DNA of 64,000 nucleotides from Pristionchus mayeri (lineage: Eukaryota > Nematoda > Chromadorea > Rhabditida > Neodiplogasteridae), in assembly GCA_036245805.1 (NCBI GenBank), contig BTRK01000003.1, positions 24,562,685 to 24,626,684 on the forward strand, in the 5' to 3' direction. Positions 31,451-42,566 of the stretch are shown one piece after another. The position numbers were made by a program, and so were the translations under genes. Numbering within the stretch: the first letter of the stretch is position 1; every line of letters begins with the position of its first letter. Under the pieces are notes generated by a model that was given only the letters and a program-made list of their open reading frames with translations, had not been told where the DNA came from and did no database searches.

Positions 31451-32188
31451 TTAAAACGCTGTCTCCGTAAGAACGTCAGATTCCGAAGTGGAAGTGGCAC
31501 AATCCTTAAACGTCATCCCCTGAAGTTCAAACTTTATGGTTGGAGTGCCTATGGGTGGGATACACTTCAGCCAAAAAACTAGACCCAAAAGTTGATCTTT
31601 GAACTTTGGAATCCGAAATTTTTACACTGATTTTAGCCGTGCGTGTTATGCATCATTCGAAAGAGCATAAAAAGTTATGTCAGAATCCAAGTTTTCGAAG
31701 TCGTGGAGCTTATGGTATTCATGAAACAAGAGAAAAACTGAAAAATTTGCATGTTTTCAAATTTTGAAAAAATAAAGCACCACTTTCCAATGAATACCAC
31801 GGCGAGAAAAAGAGTTAGGTGATGTAAAATTTCATGAAGAATTCAAAAAAAATTATGTCATTCTCGAAATCGGTACCACAAATAGACTTTTCGACAAAAA
31901 ACTAACACGCAATCGTCGACTCAGGTTCAATTCCGCCCGGTGGCATGAACTTTTTGCCAACTTTTTTCTCGCTTCTCTGGTCTTTTTTTCCAACATGTAT
32001 GAACTTGAGTTGCTATTGCATACCATATTTGAGGGTTTCTGCTATTGACATTTGGTAATTTACTTAAATATTTTGTAAAAAAAAATTGGAGAACGAGAAA
32101 TTTGGTAATTTACTTTATAAATATTTTGAAAAAATAGCGATTGGAGAACATAACAAAAGGATAAAAGGGCATATTTGAGTAGCATTGA

Positions 32189-32608
32189 CTATCGGCTGAC
32201 AGCTTTCTCGGACTCTTCGGTTTGAATAGCTGAGGCATCCCTTCCTGAAATGTGTTCCTCTGAGAGGATTTCGGATTCCCCTATCTGAAGAGGACTCTCA
32301 AAAGGAAGAACAGCGGGGTCCTGATTAGCAGCGATAATTCTGAGCAGCTTAGGCTTCTCCGTTGCAATTCCAAAAACCTCGGCCTCCGGTTTGACCTCCA
32401 CAATGGTATTGGGTGCGGTCAGCTCCTCTTCCTTGATTTCATTCGGTTGCTCCATGTCAAAGATCTCATCGAGATTGTCCATGAGAGACTCTTCGACAAG
32501 AAGTCTTCTTGAAGTGTCACTCTTGAAGTCTTCATCTTCGAATACTCCTTCATCAATGCCATCATCGATGTTCTCTTCATCCTCTTCATCATTCTCGAAT
32601 GATTCCAT
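32189..32608 (-). CDS. Acidic protein segment inside the MULE-like element
   Basis: A 139-residue frame, strongly acidic at its start (ESFENDEEDEENIDDGIDEG) with DEIFDMEQPNEIKEEEL further on. It is open upstream (RAGDG before the Met) and could follow the ORF at 32677-32850 after splicing. I recognise no family. It does not look like a transposase, so it may be a captured host exon or an accessory protein. Composition is unlike random sequence in this AT-rich region. Confidence 0.5.
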   Translation of the reverse strand: MESFENDEEDEENIDDGIDEGVFEDEDFKSDTSRRLLVEESLMDNLDEIFDMEQPNEIKEEELTAPNTIVEVKPEAEVFGIATEKPKLLRIIAANQDPAVLPFESPLQIGESEILSEEHISGRDASAIQTEESEKAVSR

Positions 32609-32676
32609 TCCGTCGCCAGCTCTCTTCGTTCACTTACATTTCCACCCTCCCTTCTTTGCGTCCTTCACAGAACCGT

Positions 32677-32850
32677 CTATTTTCTCTGTCTTGATCGACT
32701 GTAGTACGAGTCAATCTGTCTCGCATTCAGCCTTTCCTCTGGAATGAACATTATACTCCCATCGGAGTTCACAGCTTCCCGCATTCTCTTCTCAGCTTCT
32801 TCTGCCGGAACCTTCATACCCGCAGTGATGCCCTCATCGAAGCATTTCAT
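32677..32850 (-). CDS. Short conserved-looking ORF upstream of the acidic frame
   Basis: 57 residues beginning MKCFDEGITAGMKVPAEE, containing EKRMREAVNSDGSIMFIP and EERLNARQIDSYYSR. It looks like a genuine helical segment that would be spliced to the acidic frame 70 bp downstream. Function unknown; the reading frame end may be an intron rather than a true stop. Confidence 0.4.
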   Translation of the reverse strand: MKCFDEGITAGMKVPAEEAEKRMREAVNSDGSIMFIPEERLNARQIDSYYSRSRQRK

Positions 32851-33649
32851 CCATTACTCTTCTTCATATTTGCTTATTCAGCTTATTCAGCGAGTCATAT
32901 TCTCACATTTTATTTATTTAGGCCCGACGATTTGTAATCTTCTTCAGCCAATCGATATTCGCAGTTCCTCAGTAATATATCTTATCAATTATGTCTATTA
33001 ATGACATTAAAGAAAAGTGTAACATTTTCAACAGCAGAAACACTCAAATATGGCATGCAATAGCAACTAAAGTTCATACATGTTGGAAAAAAGACCAGAG
33101 AAGCGAGAAAAAAGTTGGCAAAAAGTTCATGCCACCGGAAGGAATTGAACCTGAGTCGACGATAGCGTGCTAGTTTTTTGTCGAAAAGTCTATTTGTGGT
33201 ACCGATTTCGACAATGACATAATTTTTCTTGAATTCTTCATGAAATTTTACATCACATATCCCTTTTTCACGCCGTGGTATTCATTGGAAAGTGGTGCCT
33301 TATTTTTTCAAAATTTGAAAACATGCAAATTTTTCAGTTTTTCTCTTGTTTCATGAATACCATAAGCTCCACGACTTCTGAAGTGTACCCATAGGCACTC
33401 CAACCATAAAGTTTGAACTTCAGGGGATGACTTTTAAGCATAGTGCCACCTACCCCTCCGTTCTTACGGAGACAGCGTTTTAAGGCACGTCTTAAGCTTT
33501 TCTGACTGTAAACTATGTGAACATGCGCGAGTTTTGCCTGATTTCATCTGATGGGGTGACGCATTTTCAAATTATATGCCGATCTTCCGGGGGGGGGGGG
33601 GGGGGTCGTGGTGTAGTGCTAGCAACGAGTTGAGAATGCTGAGACGGAC

Positions 33650-36600
33650 CTTGACTTCGACGTAGTCTCCAGTTTCTATCTTCTTCCCTCCCTTCTCAAC
33701 GTGCACCACAGTTCCTCCGTCCGTCCTTCCACTCATCGACGTCTCCCCTCTCTTCGATTTTCCCTCGATGAGAATCAGTTCTCGCTTTCCCACTCGTCTC
33801 AAGTTTCTCCTCAAAATTCGTCTTGTCTCCCCTCCTCGATCCATGGGACACACACCTGTGTACTCCTTCCCTGAAGACAGCAGCCAATTCCTCGTGTCTC
33901 CTCATCTTCACTTCTTCATCCACATCATCCACTAGTTTCCGATGAGCTCTCGTTCCTTCTCTCATTGAGTAAGGGAAGACGAAGCAATACGAGTAGTCTA
34001 CCTGGGATCATTTATGTTGTCATGTGTAGAATAGGTATTGTGAGAGTAGAATGTGTAGCAAGTTGGTGTGCCGTGGTGTACATTGGAATCAGCAAAACGG
34101 CACGGAACGTTAAAATGATACGGTAGTTGTTTGTCGCGCTGGTCCTCACGCGGGGGCAAGGCACAGCGCGATAAACAATTACCGTATCATTTTAACGTTC
34201 GTTCCGTTCTGCTGATTCCAATGTGCATACGGGCAGAGAAGAAGTACACGCGCACGGCAATTTATTTCTCGACAAGTCGTGGTCCCTTTTCTGATCAAAA
34301 AAAGGTGTGGCACGTGCGGTCATTTCGATGGTTAACGGCATGGTTTACACCCCTTATTCACGATTCTGTATTTCACTGCTATAAATGTAGTGCTGAGCTC
34401 GGTTCGTAACATCGCACGTTCACACCAATCAATCAAAATACCGAAAACCGTATAGCTCTAGTACAGTACTTCGAAAGAAACGGTAGAAATGCTACATACT
34501 CTCAGACAAGATTTTCAAAAAAATTACAGTTCCGCGGGAAACCATCATGGGCTGTGCAAATGAGTTTACAGTAAATCTTCCTTCACAGGGGTGGCCATTT
34601 TTTACCTAGTATCGATGAAAAAATTGCCATGCATGCGCTGGAACGACGTTAGAATCCATAGCCTAGTGGTCTAATATTAAGGCGCTTGCTAATAAGAAAC
34701 ATGGTAGGATTCGTCAGTTGGGGTTCGAATCTCACCCGATGCAAACATTTTGCCAACTTTGCCAAACTTCGGGGAGGTCAGCATGCACACCTCATAGCTT
34801 GGCAAAAGTGTTTGCATAACGTTGGATTCGAACCACATCCATCCCTACCTACCATGTTTAGAAGATTCAAGCGCCTTAGACCACTCGGCCACGAATACGG
34901 AGATACCCTTTTCATCTCTGCACACGGCACACCATCTTACTACGCATTCAAAGTTGAAAGAACAAGAGGAATAACAAGTGAGTGAACCCGCAGTTCTAAG
35001 ACCTATCGCCGGTAGACTGTTAGACGGCGAGAGATGGCATATGAACAACGCGGATACGAGAGCACATCAGAGGCCAGACGAGAGACAATGTGAAATCAAG
35101 AGTGTCTATCGGTCCTAATTCCGCCTACTTACTGATCAGTAGAAAAAAATAAAGGAAGTAGTAGGAGAGGTCAGTCATAGCGCATTTACTCTTACTCTTC
35201 ATCTGCATCAGCCTTCACACTCTCTCCGCTCAAGGAGGAGGCTCTGTCCCAAGTCCTCTCGTTCCCTCCCTCTTCCAAATTTTCCTCCTCTTCTCATTAA
35301 TAGTCTTGTTACCATTCGAACTTGAGTTTTAACGTATAGGGGTTCATGGAAACTCCTAAACCACGACCCCCTATACGTTGATTTGGAGTAAAACTCAAGA
35401 TCGCCTGATAACGAGACATCTATATGCAAATGTATGTGAGCGCATACTGGTTGAAACAACTCCCAAGTCATGAAACAACTCCCAAGTCGCTTCGCCTAAT
35501 TGTTGCAAGCGAACGGCGACGAGTTGAGCAATGGTCACCCCCCCCCCCCCCCCACTCGTCAAAAGTTCCACTATGACATTCCATCTCCTCACTAACTTAT
35601 CTCTGTAAGAATCTTGATAAACTATATCTCTAACACTATTGTTCTATGGCCTGGTAGCTCCCACAGTACACTTAGGTTGTTAGGATTGTTAGAGTTATAT
35701 ACAGAGATGGTAACTGGTACCGCGATAGACCCAGTCTCTATGCTCATGGCTCGCGCCCGACCGTCATTTCTGGATGAGGGGTTGCATGATACCTCCCCAA
35801 GGAACGGGTGAGTGATTGGGATTAGATATGAAACCCTAATTCGCGACCGTGAAGTCGCGAATTAGGGTTTCATATCTAATCTTAATTACCATCTTAATGA
35901 GACTTAATGTGTTCTGATGAGCCTCTTCCGTCTCTCCACAGAACCCAGCAATGAAATCGGAAGTGATACTTATTTCTGCAATATTTAATCTCATCATTAA
36001 TACTACTAGCTTTAAAGTTACCCACTAAGGACGAAATTGACCCATTATTTTTTGTCCTCCATCGAATAGCCGATGGTTGAATTAGTATAGAATGAATATA
36101 CAAAAATGCTAAAAATCAATGCCTCAAGGGAAAGCCGGAAATGATCAGCGTAATCACGCGCTCTCTCACTTTTGCATACTCTCTCGTACACGCGACGGGA
36201 TCAGGGTGAGATCAGGGTTTCGTCCTTGTTGGGTAACTTTAATAAAAATAGATATCAAACGTGGGAGGGTTGTCTTGATATTGTCTACTAGCTTGAGATA
36301 AGCATTTCGAGTGTATCCTCTCCCCATCGCTTCCAGCACTCCATCGTCTCCCGATTGCGCTGGCAAGTGAATCTAAAGTTAGTGTTGCATAACAAATATA
36401 GTAATCAGCTCATATGAGAGAACTTTCCCCGAACAATTTCTACTTGCGAGTAATGAATGGTACCTGATTGCAGATATTGTTCCGTTCCTTGATTAGCTGG
36501 ATCACTTGATTAGGGAAATCCTTCGGATGTGGTGATGTGAATCTAATCCGCATGTTTTCGTCAACTCGTGACACATGATCCAGAAGAGTTGCGAATGACC

Positions 36601-39600
36601 TAAATTATTGATGAATGTCTGATATTCATGAGATAGTTTAACTCACCGTCCTCCACTCCTTTGACCATAAACAGTAGAGAATCCATCAACCATCTTAAAA
36701 TCTGTGCCGAATGATATTGATGATTCCGAAGTGTCGCGGTAAGAGTTCACATTTTGGCCAAGGAGAGTAATCTGCTTCACACCCTGGATCAGATAAATGC
36801 ATCGATGAAAGTAAAAAGTAAAGAAAATAGCATTCGGATATCACGACAAGGCATGCTCTACCGCCCCCGCGTAAATTCAGCGTTCAGACTGTCCTCAAGT
36901 TATCAGCGACCTATGCGTTTGCTAACCGCCCGTGTTGTGTGCACGTGATGTGGGATTTTACTTTCGCGATTTTGAATCACTACAAACATTTCTTAACCCC
37001 CATGGTTTGGGTTAATCTGAGGGCGCACTCGGGCGGGGATTGAACTCGTGACCCTTCTATCGAAATAGATGGAAGAAATATATTACAAAGTTATTAGAGA
37101 ATACTTATAGGCACTGCAACGGATGAGAACTATGACGTCATGCCCCTTTGATATATCAAAGGGGCACTAGGTCGAATGAGAACTATGACGTCATGCCGCA
37201 TCAAAATGGTCGCCATCACGACATTTCCGCAACGGAGCGCCGTTCGCTTGAGAGTTGGCGTAGCAGCAACCGAGTTGTTTCATTGTTGTCCGTATGTGCT
37301 CCCATGCCTTTGCATAAACAATTCTTACTTTCAGGCGAACTTGAGTTTCAACGTATAGGGGGTCATTGAAATCCATGTTCCATGAACATTGATTTGGAGT
37401 GAAACTCAAGATCGCCTGGAAACAAAATTTATATATGCTTATGTATGGGAACACATACTGGTAACAATGCAACAACTCCCAAATTGCTACCCCAACTCTC
37501 AACAAAACGGCGCTCCGTTGCGGAAATGTCGGTTGCGGAAATGTTGTACCCCCGCCATCACGATCCCAGATGATCCCGAAAATGTGAAAACAAAATTTCT
37601 TAATTTGCCCTCAGGGTGTCAAAAAATCACTTTTTTGCATGATCATTTTTTGGACATTCATAACTTTTCGGGAAAGTGAGGTAGAAATGTGGTTTTTGCA
37701 TAGGAATATTCAAAATGTATTGAAGACAGAATCCCAGTTTTTTTACAGTGCTTGGATATATTTAATGCACGTAGCAATCATTTTTCGGAGGCATACTACG
37801 TCTCAGAATGCGAGGCCACGCCCCCTATGGAGGAGAGAGTGCAGACGACGAGAGTACGTAAACAGAGTGTTTCTAGGCCCGAGTATACGCCCGAAAAAAA
37901 CGATTGCCGCGGGCAGGAAGGATATCCAAGCACTCTAAAAAGTTGGGAATCATATCTTCAGTACATTTTGAACATTCCTAAAAAAAGCAGGTTTTTACCT
38001 CAAAGTTGTGAATGCGCAAAAATGGTCATGCGAAGAAGTGTTTTTTTATGCCATGAGGGTGGCACTAGGTCGGATGAGAACTATGACGTCATGCCGCCTT
38101 TGATAGATCGCGTGTGGTAAATTTGACGTCATGCCGCCTTTGATGGATCGCGTGTGGTAAATTTTGAAGTAATGTTGTTTGCGGTTGGATATACTATATT
38201 TGCCTCGGATGCGATTTGTGGCTACTCTTACATCAATCGCTATTCTACGCTTCTCTAAGGACTTAATGCCTAGTTTCTTATTGCGGTCGAAAGCGGTAGG
38301 CATATTTTCCCAAGTATGATCAAAACAGCGCATAAATAAACGACGTGTGAAGTAGTTTTGTACCTTTTCGAGTACCTTTTTATCTTTGTTTTGGTAAGGG
38401 TGAAGACGGAGGACGCGCTTTCTAAAGGATATAGAGGTTTCCAGCAACAAATGTGGTGATTTTTGTTTACATAAGTGTTTCTACGATATAATGAACGATT
38501 TTGATGCACTTTGTCGATTTTTCATATTTGCGACCGTTGCAGCAGATGCATATCAGACATGTTTTTAATTTACGACAGATTCCACGACTTGTTGTCCGTC
38601 TCCGAACTTTCATAGTTTGTCCTGATAGTCTCCCAGATCGACGAAAGGCTCGTATTGGGCAGCACGGTTCATGGTCCGTGAAATCAAAATCTCAAAGTCG
38701 CAGGAAAACATGTTCTTTTGCAATATCTATACCTATATATAAAGCGCTGTGTCCGTACGTCTGTCCGGATTGCGAAACGATTACGAAATTTGGAGGGAGA
38801 GAGATCGACCGTCAACAAGTTTCGAAACGTGTGATTGCGAAACCTACTCCGCTAGGACGGGGCCCCCGCCGAAGGCGGGGGGCAGCCGGACTAGTATTTT
38901 TATAATTGCAATAATATATTGTGATATTATTTGCCTTACCATGTTGGCAAAAACATTTTTGCCAGCACCGGAACTCGAACCCACGACTTTGAAATTTTGA
39001 TTTTACTGACCGTGAGGCGTGCGGCCTATTACGAAATTTTCGTCGATCTGAGAGACTATCAGGACTCCCGAGAAAAATTCTGCAAAAAATGTGGTATATG
39101 CAGAATTTTAAGCTTTACAAACTGTGCAAGTTTGGAAAGGGGCGAAAAATCGTGGAATCTCTGGTAAATTAAAAACATGTCTGAAATGCATCTGCTGCAA
39201 TGGTCGCAAATATAAAAAATCGACAAAGTGTGTCAAAATCGTTCATTAGTTCGTAGAAACACTTGTGTAGACAAAAATCACCACATTTGTTGCTGGAAAC
39301 CTCTAAATCCAACGCATGTCGCCTCAAATTTGTGATAAATGTGATAAAAATCTGAAACTTAGATTTTTGCCTAGTCTAGTCAAATAATGACTAGAAAAAT
39401 AATAAACAAGATCTTCGAAAATTCGAAAGTCAACTGAAAACGCTGAATTGTCCTGTTTCTCTCGTGAGAGGCCTGATATTCTCGGGATCATCTGGGATCG
39501 TGATGGCGACAATTCTGATGCTTTGATTGGCTCTCTAACTTGCCTAGAAGCCGAGTTCTGAATTTGCGACCCTGAATTTGCAACAACTGTGAAGCAAAGT

Positions 39601-42566
39601 TGCGACCAAGCAGCAACTCCAAAATTATTTTCTGGGTAGGCCTCCGACATATCTCCAATCTCAGAAAGTTTGGCTAAAGGGGAAAATTCTGTGTAAGAAT
39701 AATGTCTGTTTGAAAAAGTGTTGTTCGATTGCGTCATCATTACAAAATATGCCAGGTAATTGATAATGCCCCGATATATGCAGAGTAATCTGCGATGAAT
39801 TTGGTACATGCACGCCAAATTTCAGATTATAACTTTACGCAGAAAAGATATCAGAGAATTGAAATAGTGCCCAAACAATTTTGAACGCGACTGTATCAAG
39901 GGCGGCATGACGTCATAGTTCTCATCCGACCTAGTGCATATCAAAGGCGGTATGACGTCATAGTCCTTATCCGACCTAGTGCCATTCTCATATTAAATAC
40001 TGAGCCTTACCGAACATACATAGTCAGTACTGATTAGTTTAACAACAAAGCCGTAAGGATAGAACACAATTACAGGAAAGATCTTTTTGAAGCGAATAAT
40101 GGTAATCGTATCAGAGCCATACAGAGTGTAAATAATAAATGAAAAGATGCACTATTTACATTAAGTTCGGAAGTTTCTCGATACCTCGTCTCTGAGTCTT
40201 TTCACTTCATCAATGATAGAGTCGATAGGTCTGCTCCGTTCTCTTCCTCTCGTGAAGGGAACAATGCAATATGTGCACATATTATCGCATCCCCGCATGA
40301 TCGACCTGCCATTTAACATCCATTTACACAAATTTCAATTCAAACTGATTCGTTGTAAAATAGTATGGACGAACACGAATGCAGTCTTGCTGTCTGCATC
40401 GATCCTCACTGGGGTCACATCTGCGTAGGTCTCTTCGAAGGAGAGTTGCACATTCATAGCTTTCGTGCCCGATCGAGAAAGAGCCAGAAGCCGAGGCAGG
40501 TCTCGATAAGAATCAGGTCCAGCAACTACCTCAATTCATACCCTCCATCCCACGGCACCATTTTTTCCAACACCCCGTTCAGAGAAAAGGCCCCGTTCAA
40601 AACACAGAAACAGTTGCGTATTCCTTTCATGATTCCTTTTCCCCGACTAGTTCGGCGGTTGTCCGGCGGTACCGTAGTAATAATAATAATAATTTATCTA
40701 CGCCCGAGGCGCGACGATACCGTGAATATATTAATTAACGATTGCAGATGGGAGGGGGGGGCCTCTCCTGAGTCATTGAGGGTGAGAAAGGTCTACGACT
40801 ATCGGGTGGCATTCCAATCGACGCTTAAATACTCGGATGTTGGGGGCAGTGCGAATGACATCGGGAAGTTGAGAATACCATCTGGATGTTCGAACAGGGA
40901 GAGTGGAATCTGGCGGTGCTTGATGTCATTTCAATGTTAATACCAAAGGAAGAGGTACGGTCTCGCTGGGGTTTGTAGACGTAGAATGATGAACGAGGGA
41001 TGATATTAGAACCAGACATAATCATATGAGTCATAATGAGTCATACAAAGATCACCTATGACTCTCCTCTCAATAAGCGGGCGCAGGCCAAGAATTTTCA
41101 TGCGATCAGAATATGAAGGTAGTGAAAGAGGATAGGAAGCGGAGGGGAAACAACGATAGAATACCTGTCGGGTGAAGATATGTTGGACTTTTTCAAGAGT
41201 CTCAATGTCAGATATGTAGTGAGGATTCCAAAAGGGAGATGCAAAGTCGATGAGGGGAAGGACATATGCTTTGTAACTGCGAAGAAGGATGGTGGGGCAG
41301 TTGAATGGGAGTTGAATAGTAGCAGGATCCAATTGCAATTTCTACCGTATTTTTTTACCTTTTTTCAAATTTCTACAAAAGTACAGGGATGCCAGCCGCA
41401 CGGCGCAAAATACTGTAGTTTTGTTGTGGTTTGACCATTTTGAAAGTGATTGTTGGAAGGTCATGCCGTGCCATCCTCTTTATTTTGGATGAACAGCAAT
41501 TTTTCACTAAGCGAAACTAAGCGCGCATAAAAGCACGAAAAAATGTTCCATGCCACGAGCATATTTTTACCAACGTTTGCCAGATGTAAATAAAGACAAA
41601 AAAATGTTCCTTTTATTTTAGTGAGAATGTTCTTTTAAAATGGTAGACAGCACAATCAATCATTGTACCAAATCAAATATCTATAAAGTCAATTATATAT
41701 AACAAAAGTTTACTTGGCAAAGATTTCCGGGCGTCGAGAGTAGAGTGCTTTTGACTCTTTCTGCCATACAACCTTCAATAAAAGCTTGTATCGTATCTAC
41801 GACTGGTATGATATATTTCGACTATGGTAACAACGTTAGAATACACAAATTTACCAAAAAGTAAGGACACAATCGTTTGAAGTTTTTTCTCTACCAATTA
41901 CTTCATTAAATAAAGTCGTACCGAGCACGGCGACAGTCCGCGGCCTCCGCTGATTCCTCTTCAAATGTTTCAGTCGCTTCCATATCTTCTCTTCCGCTCC
42001 ATCTCGGATGGAGCAAGTCATGATAAGCACAGCGTCTGCATCAGATTCGTCTTTTGTCTCGACATATCCATTCTGGAGTAGGAGACTGCGTACTATTTCC
42101 ATGTCGTTTACATTCATCTGACATCCGAAAGTTACAAGCATCACTGCAATCCAACAAGGTATCTGGCTTCTGCAGTAACGAAAAATCTAACGTACTCTTT
42201 TTTTCCGTCTCCATTTATTTGATCAGGCGATATATATGCATGTGTTTCAGAGATAGCTGGGATAATTTTCTCCTTCCGCTTCCGTGGCTCGTTCAAAAAA
42301 TATTTCAAGCCAGGGCCTTTTTGCAGATCTGGAAGATTCTCATTCGAGATTTAAACATGAAGAATAATTTACTGTAGAAATAGTGCTTCTAGCCGTATCT
42401 AGCAGAGCATTCCGTAGGAATATTAAATATAAAAATCACTTTGGAGTGCCGAATTTGACTTGGAATGACTGGGCCCAAGAGTGGAACGAGTCACATTTTG
42501 ACTACACGCACGATCGGAAGAGAGATTAGAAGAAGGAAACAACCACCGCGGATAGCGTCGAAGCAT
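33650..42566 (-). CDS. CDK5RAP1: CDK5RAP1-type mitochondrial tRNA methylthiotransferase
   Basis: Exons in transcript order: 42440-42566, about 42194-42328, 41922-42146 (5' edge uncertain), 41714-41772, 40375-40529, 40185-40305, 36647-36783, 36464-36599, 36261-36372, 35890-35975, 33856-34001, 33650-33821. The N-terminus ([17 protein letters not shown]) looks like a mitochondrial presequence. The MTTase domain shows its three cysteines ([34 protein letters not shown]), then the radical-[36 protein letters not shown] and [18 protein letters not shown]-like region ([12 protein letters not shown]...GDYVEVKV) follows. Family role: 2-methylthio modification of N6-isopentenyladenosine-37 in mitochondrial tRNAs. 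The last exon is unresolved and the junction near 42146-42195 is ambiguous. A 34-nt intron (33822-33855) restores frame. Confidence 0.9.
34050..34230. repeat. Palindromic MITE-like element
   Basis: Arms of about 80 bp around 34140 (ATGATACGGTAGTTGTTTGT mirrored). The left flank TGTGAGAGTAGAATGTGTAG resembles sequence at 31347 and 54515, suggesting one family. Confidence 0.75.
34645..34910. repeat. Hairpin built from two inverted tRNA-like (Leu/Ser type) sequences
   Basis: The + strand arm has an A-box-like TAGCCTAGTGG (34659-34669) and B-box GGTTCGAATCT (34722-34732). The minus arm has GTGGCCGAGTGGTCTAAGG (34892-34874) and the consensus B-box GGTTCGAATCC (34834-34824). Spacing fits a long-variable-arm tRNA. 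No acceptor stem could be completed, so these are tRNA-derived (SINE-like), not intact genes. Confidence 0.65.
35280..35520. repeat. Foldback repeat shared with 37250-37500
   Basis: CTTGAGTTTTAACGTATAGG is mirrored by CCTATACGTTGATTTGGAG nearby. The same module recurs in the CDK5RAP1 intron at 37335-37415. Confidence 0.65.
35821..35879. repeat. Perfect 27-bp-arm hairpin next to a splice donor
   Basis: Arms 35821-35847 and 35853-35879 are exact complements with a 5-nt loop. The donor of the CDK5RAP1 exon 35890-35975 lies 9 bp away. Confidence 0.9.
36016..36238. mobile_element. TTAA-flanked MITE, copy 5
   Basis: TTAA at 36012-36015 and 36239-36242, ends AGTTACCCACTAAGGACGA and its complement. 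Fills nearly all of the 285-nt CDK5RAP1 intron 35976-36260. Confidence 0.9.
38170..38440 (-). pseudogene. LINE reverse transcriptase C-terminal fragment
   Basis: [19 protein letters not shown] followed by [20 protein letters not shown] matches the conserved C-terminal end of CR1/jockey-like LINE reverse transcriptases. Truncated on both sides. Confidence 0.7.
38726..38894 (+). mobile_element. 169-bp non-autonomous Helitron
   Basis: Starts TCTATACCTATATATAAAG. Ends with a GC hairpin (CCCCCGCC...GGCGGGGG, about 38867-38883) followed about ten bases later by CTAG, inserted between A and T with no duplication. The related element at 17535-17620 lacks the insert, giving a natural empty site. Confidence 0.8.
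40825..41338 (-). pseudogene. LINE reverse transcriptase C-terminal fragment
   Basis: [20 protein letters not shown], then [17 protein letters not shown] and [18 protein letters not shown], the thumb and post-reverse-transcriptase region of CR1/jockey-type LINEs. Shares the LEKVQ..FTR..F.RCF block with 38170-38440. Broken downstream. Lies in the CDK5RAP1 intron 40530-41713. Confidence 0.8.

Larger units (their letters stand above)
31451..33483. mobile_element. MULE-like element with about 600-bp inverted repeats and internal ORFs
   Basis: Ends TTAAAACGCTGTCTCCGTAA (31451) and complement (to 33483). Flanks GGCACATC (31443-31450) and GGCACGTC (33484-33491) form an 8-bp duplication with one mismatch. 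Arms about 31451-32060 and 33020-33483 each hold a B-box word (GGTTCAATTCC at 31924-31934, complement at 33141-33151). The interior carries minus-strand ORFs 32189-32608 and 32677-32850. Confidence 0.78.
36950..39990. repeat. Cluster of broken foldback elements in a CDK5RAP1 intron
   Basis: Contains repeated GTCGGATGAGAACTATGACG modules (37116-37200, 38066-38135, 39900-39985), pieces related to 28690-29100 (at 37600-38060), a relative of the 15825-18132 element (38430-39480) with B-box complement at 38970-38981, and half of a Tc1-like palindrome (39490-39895). Confidence 0.7.
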
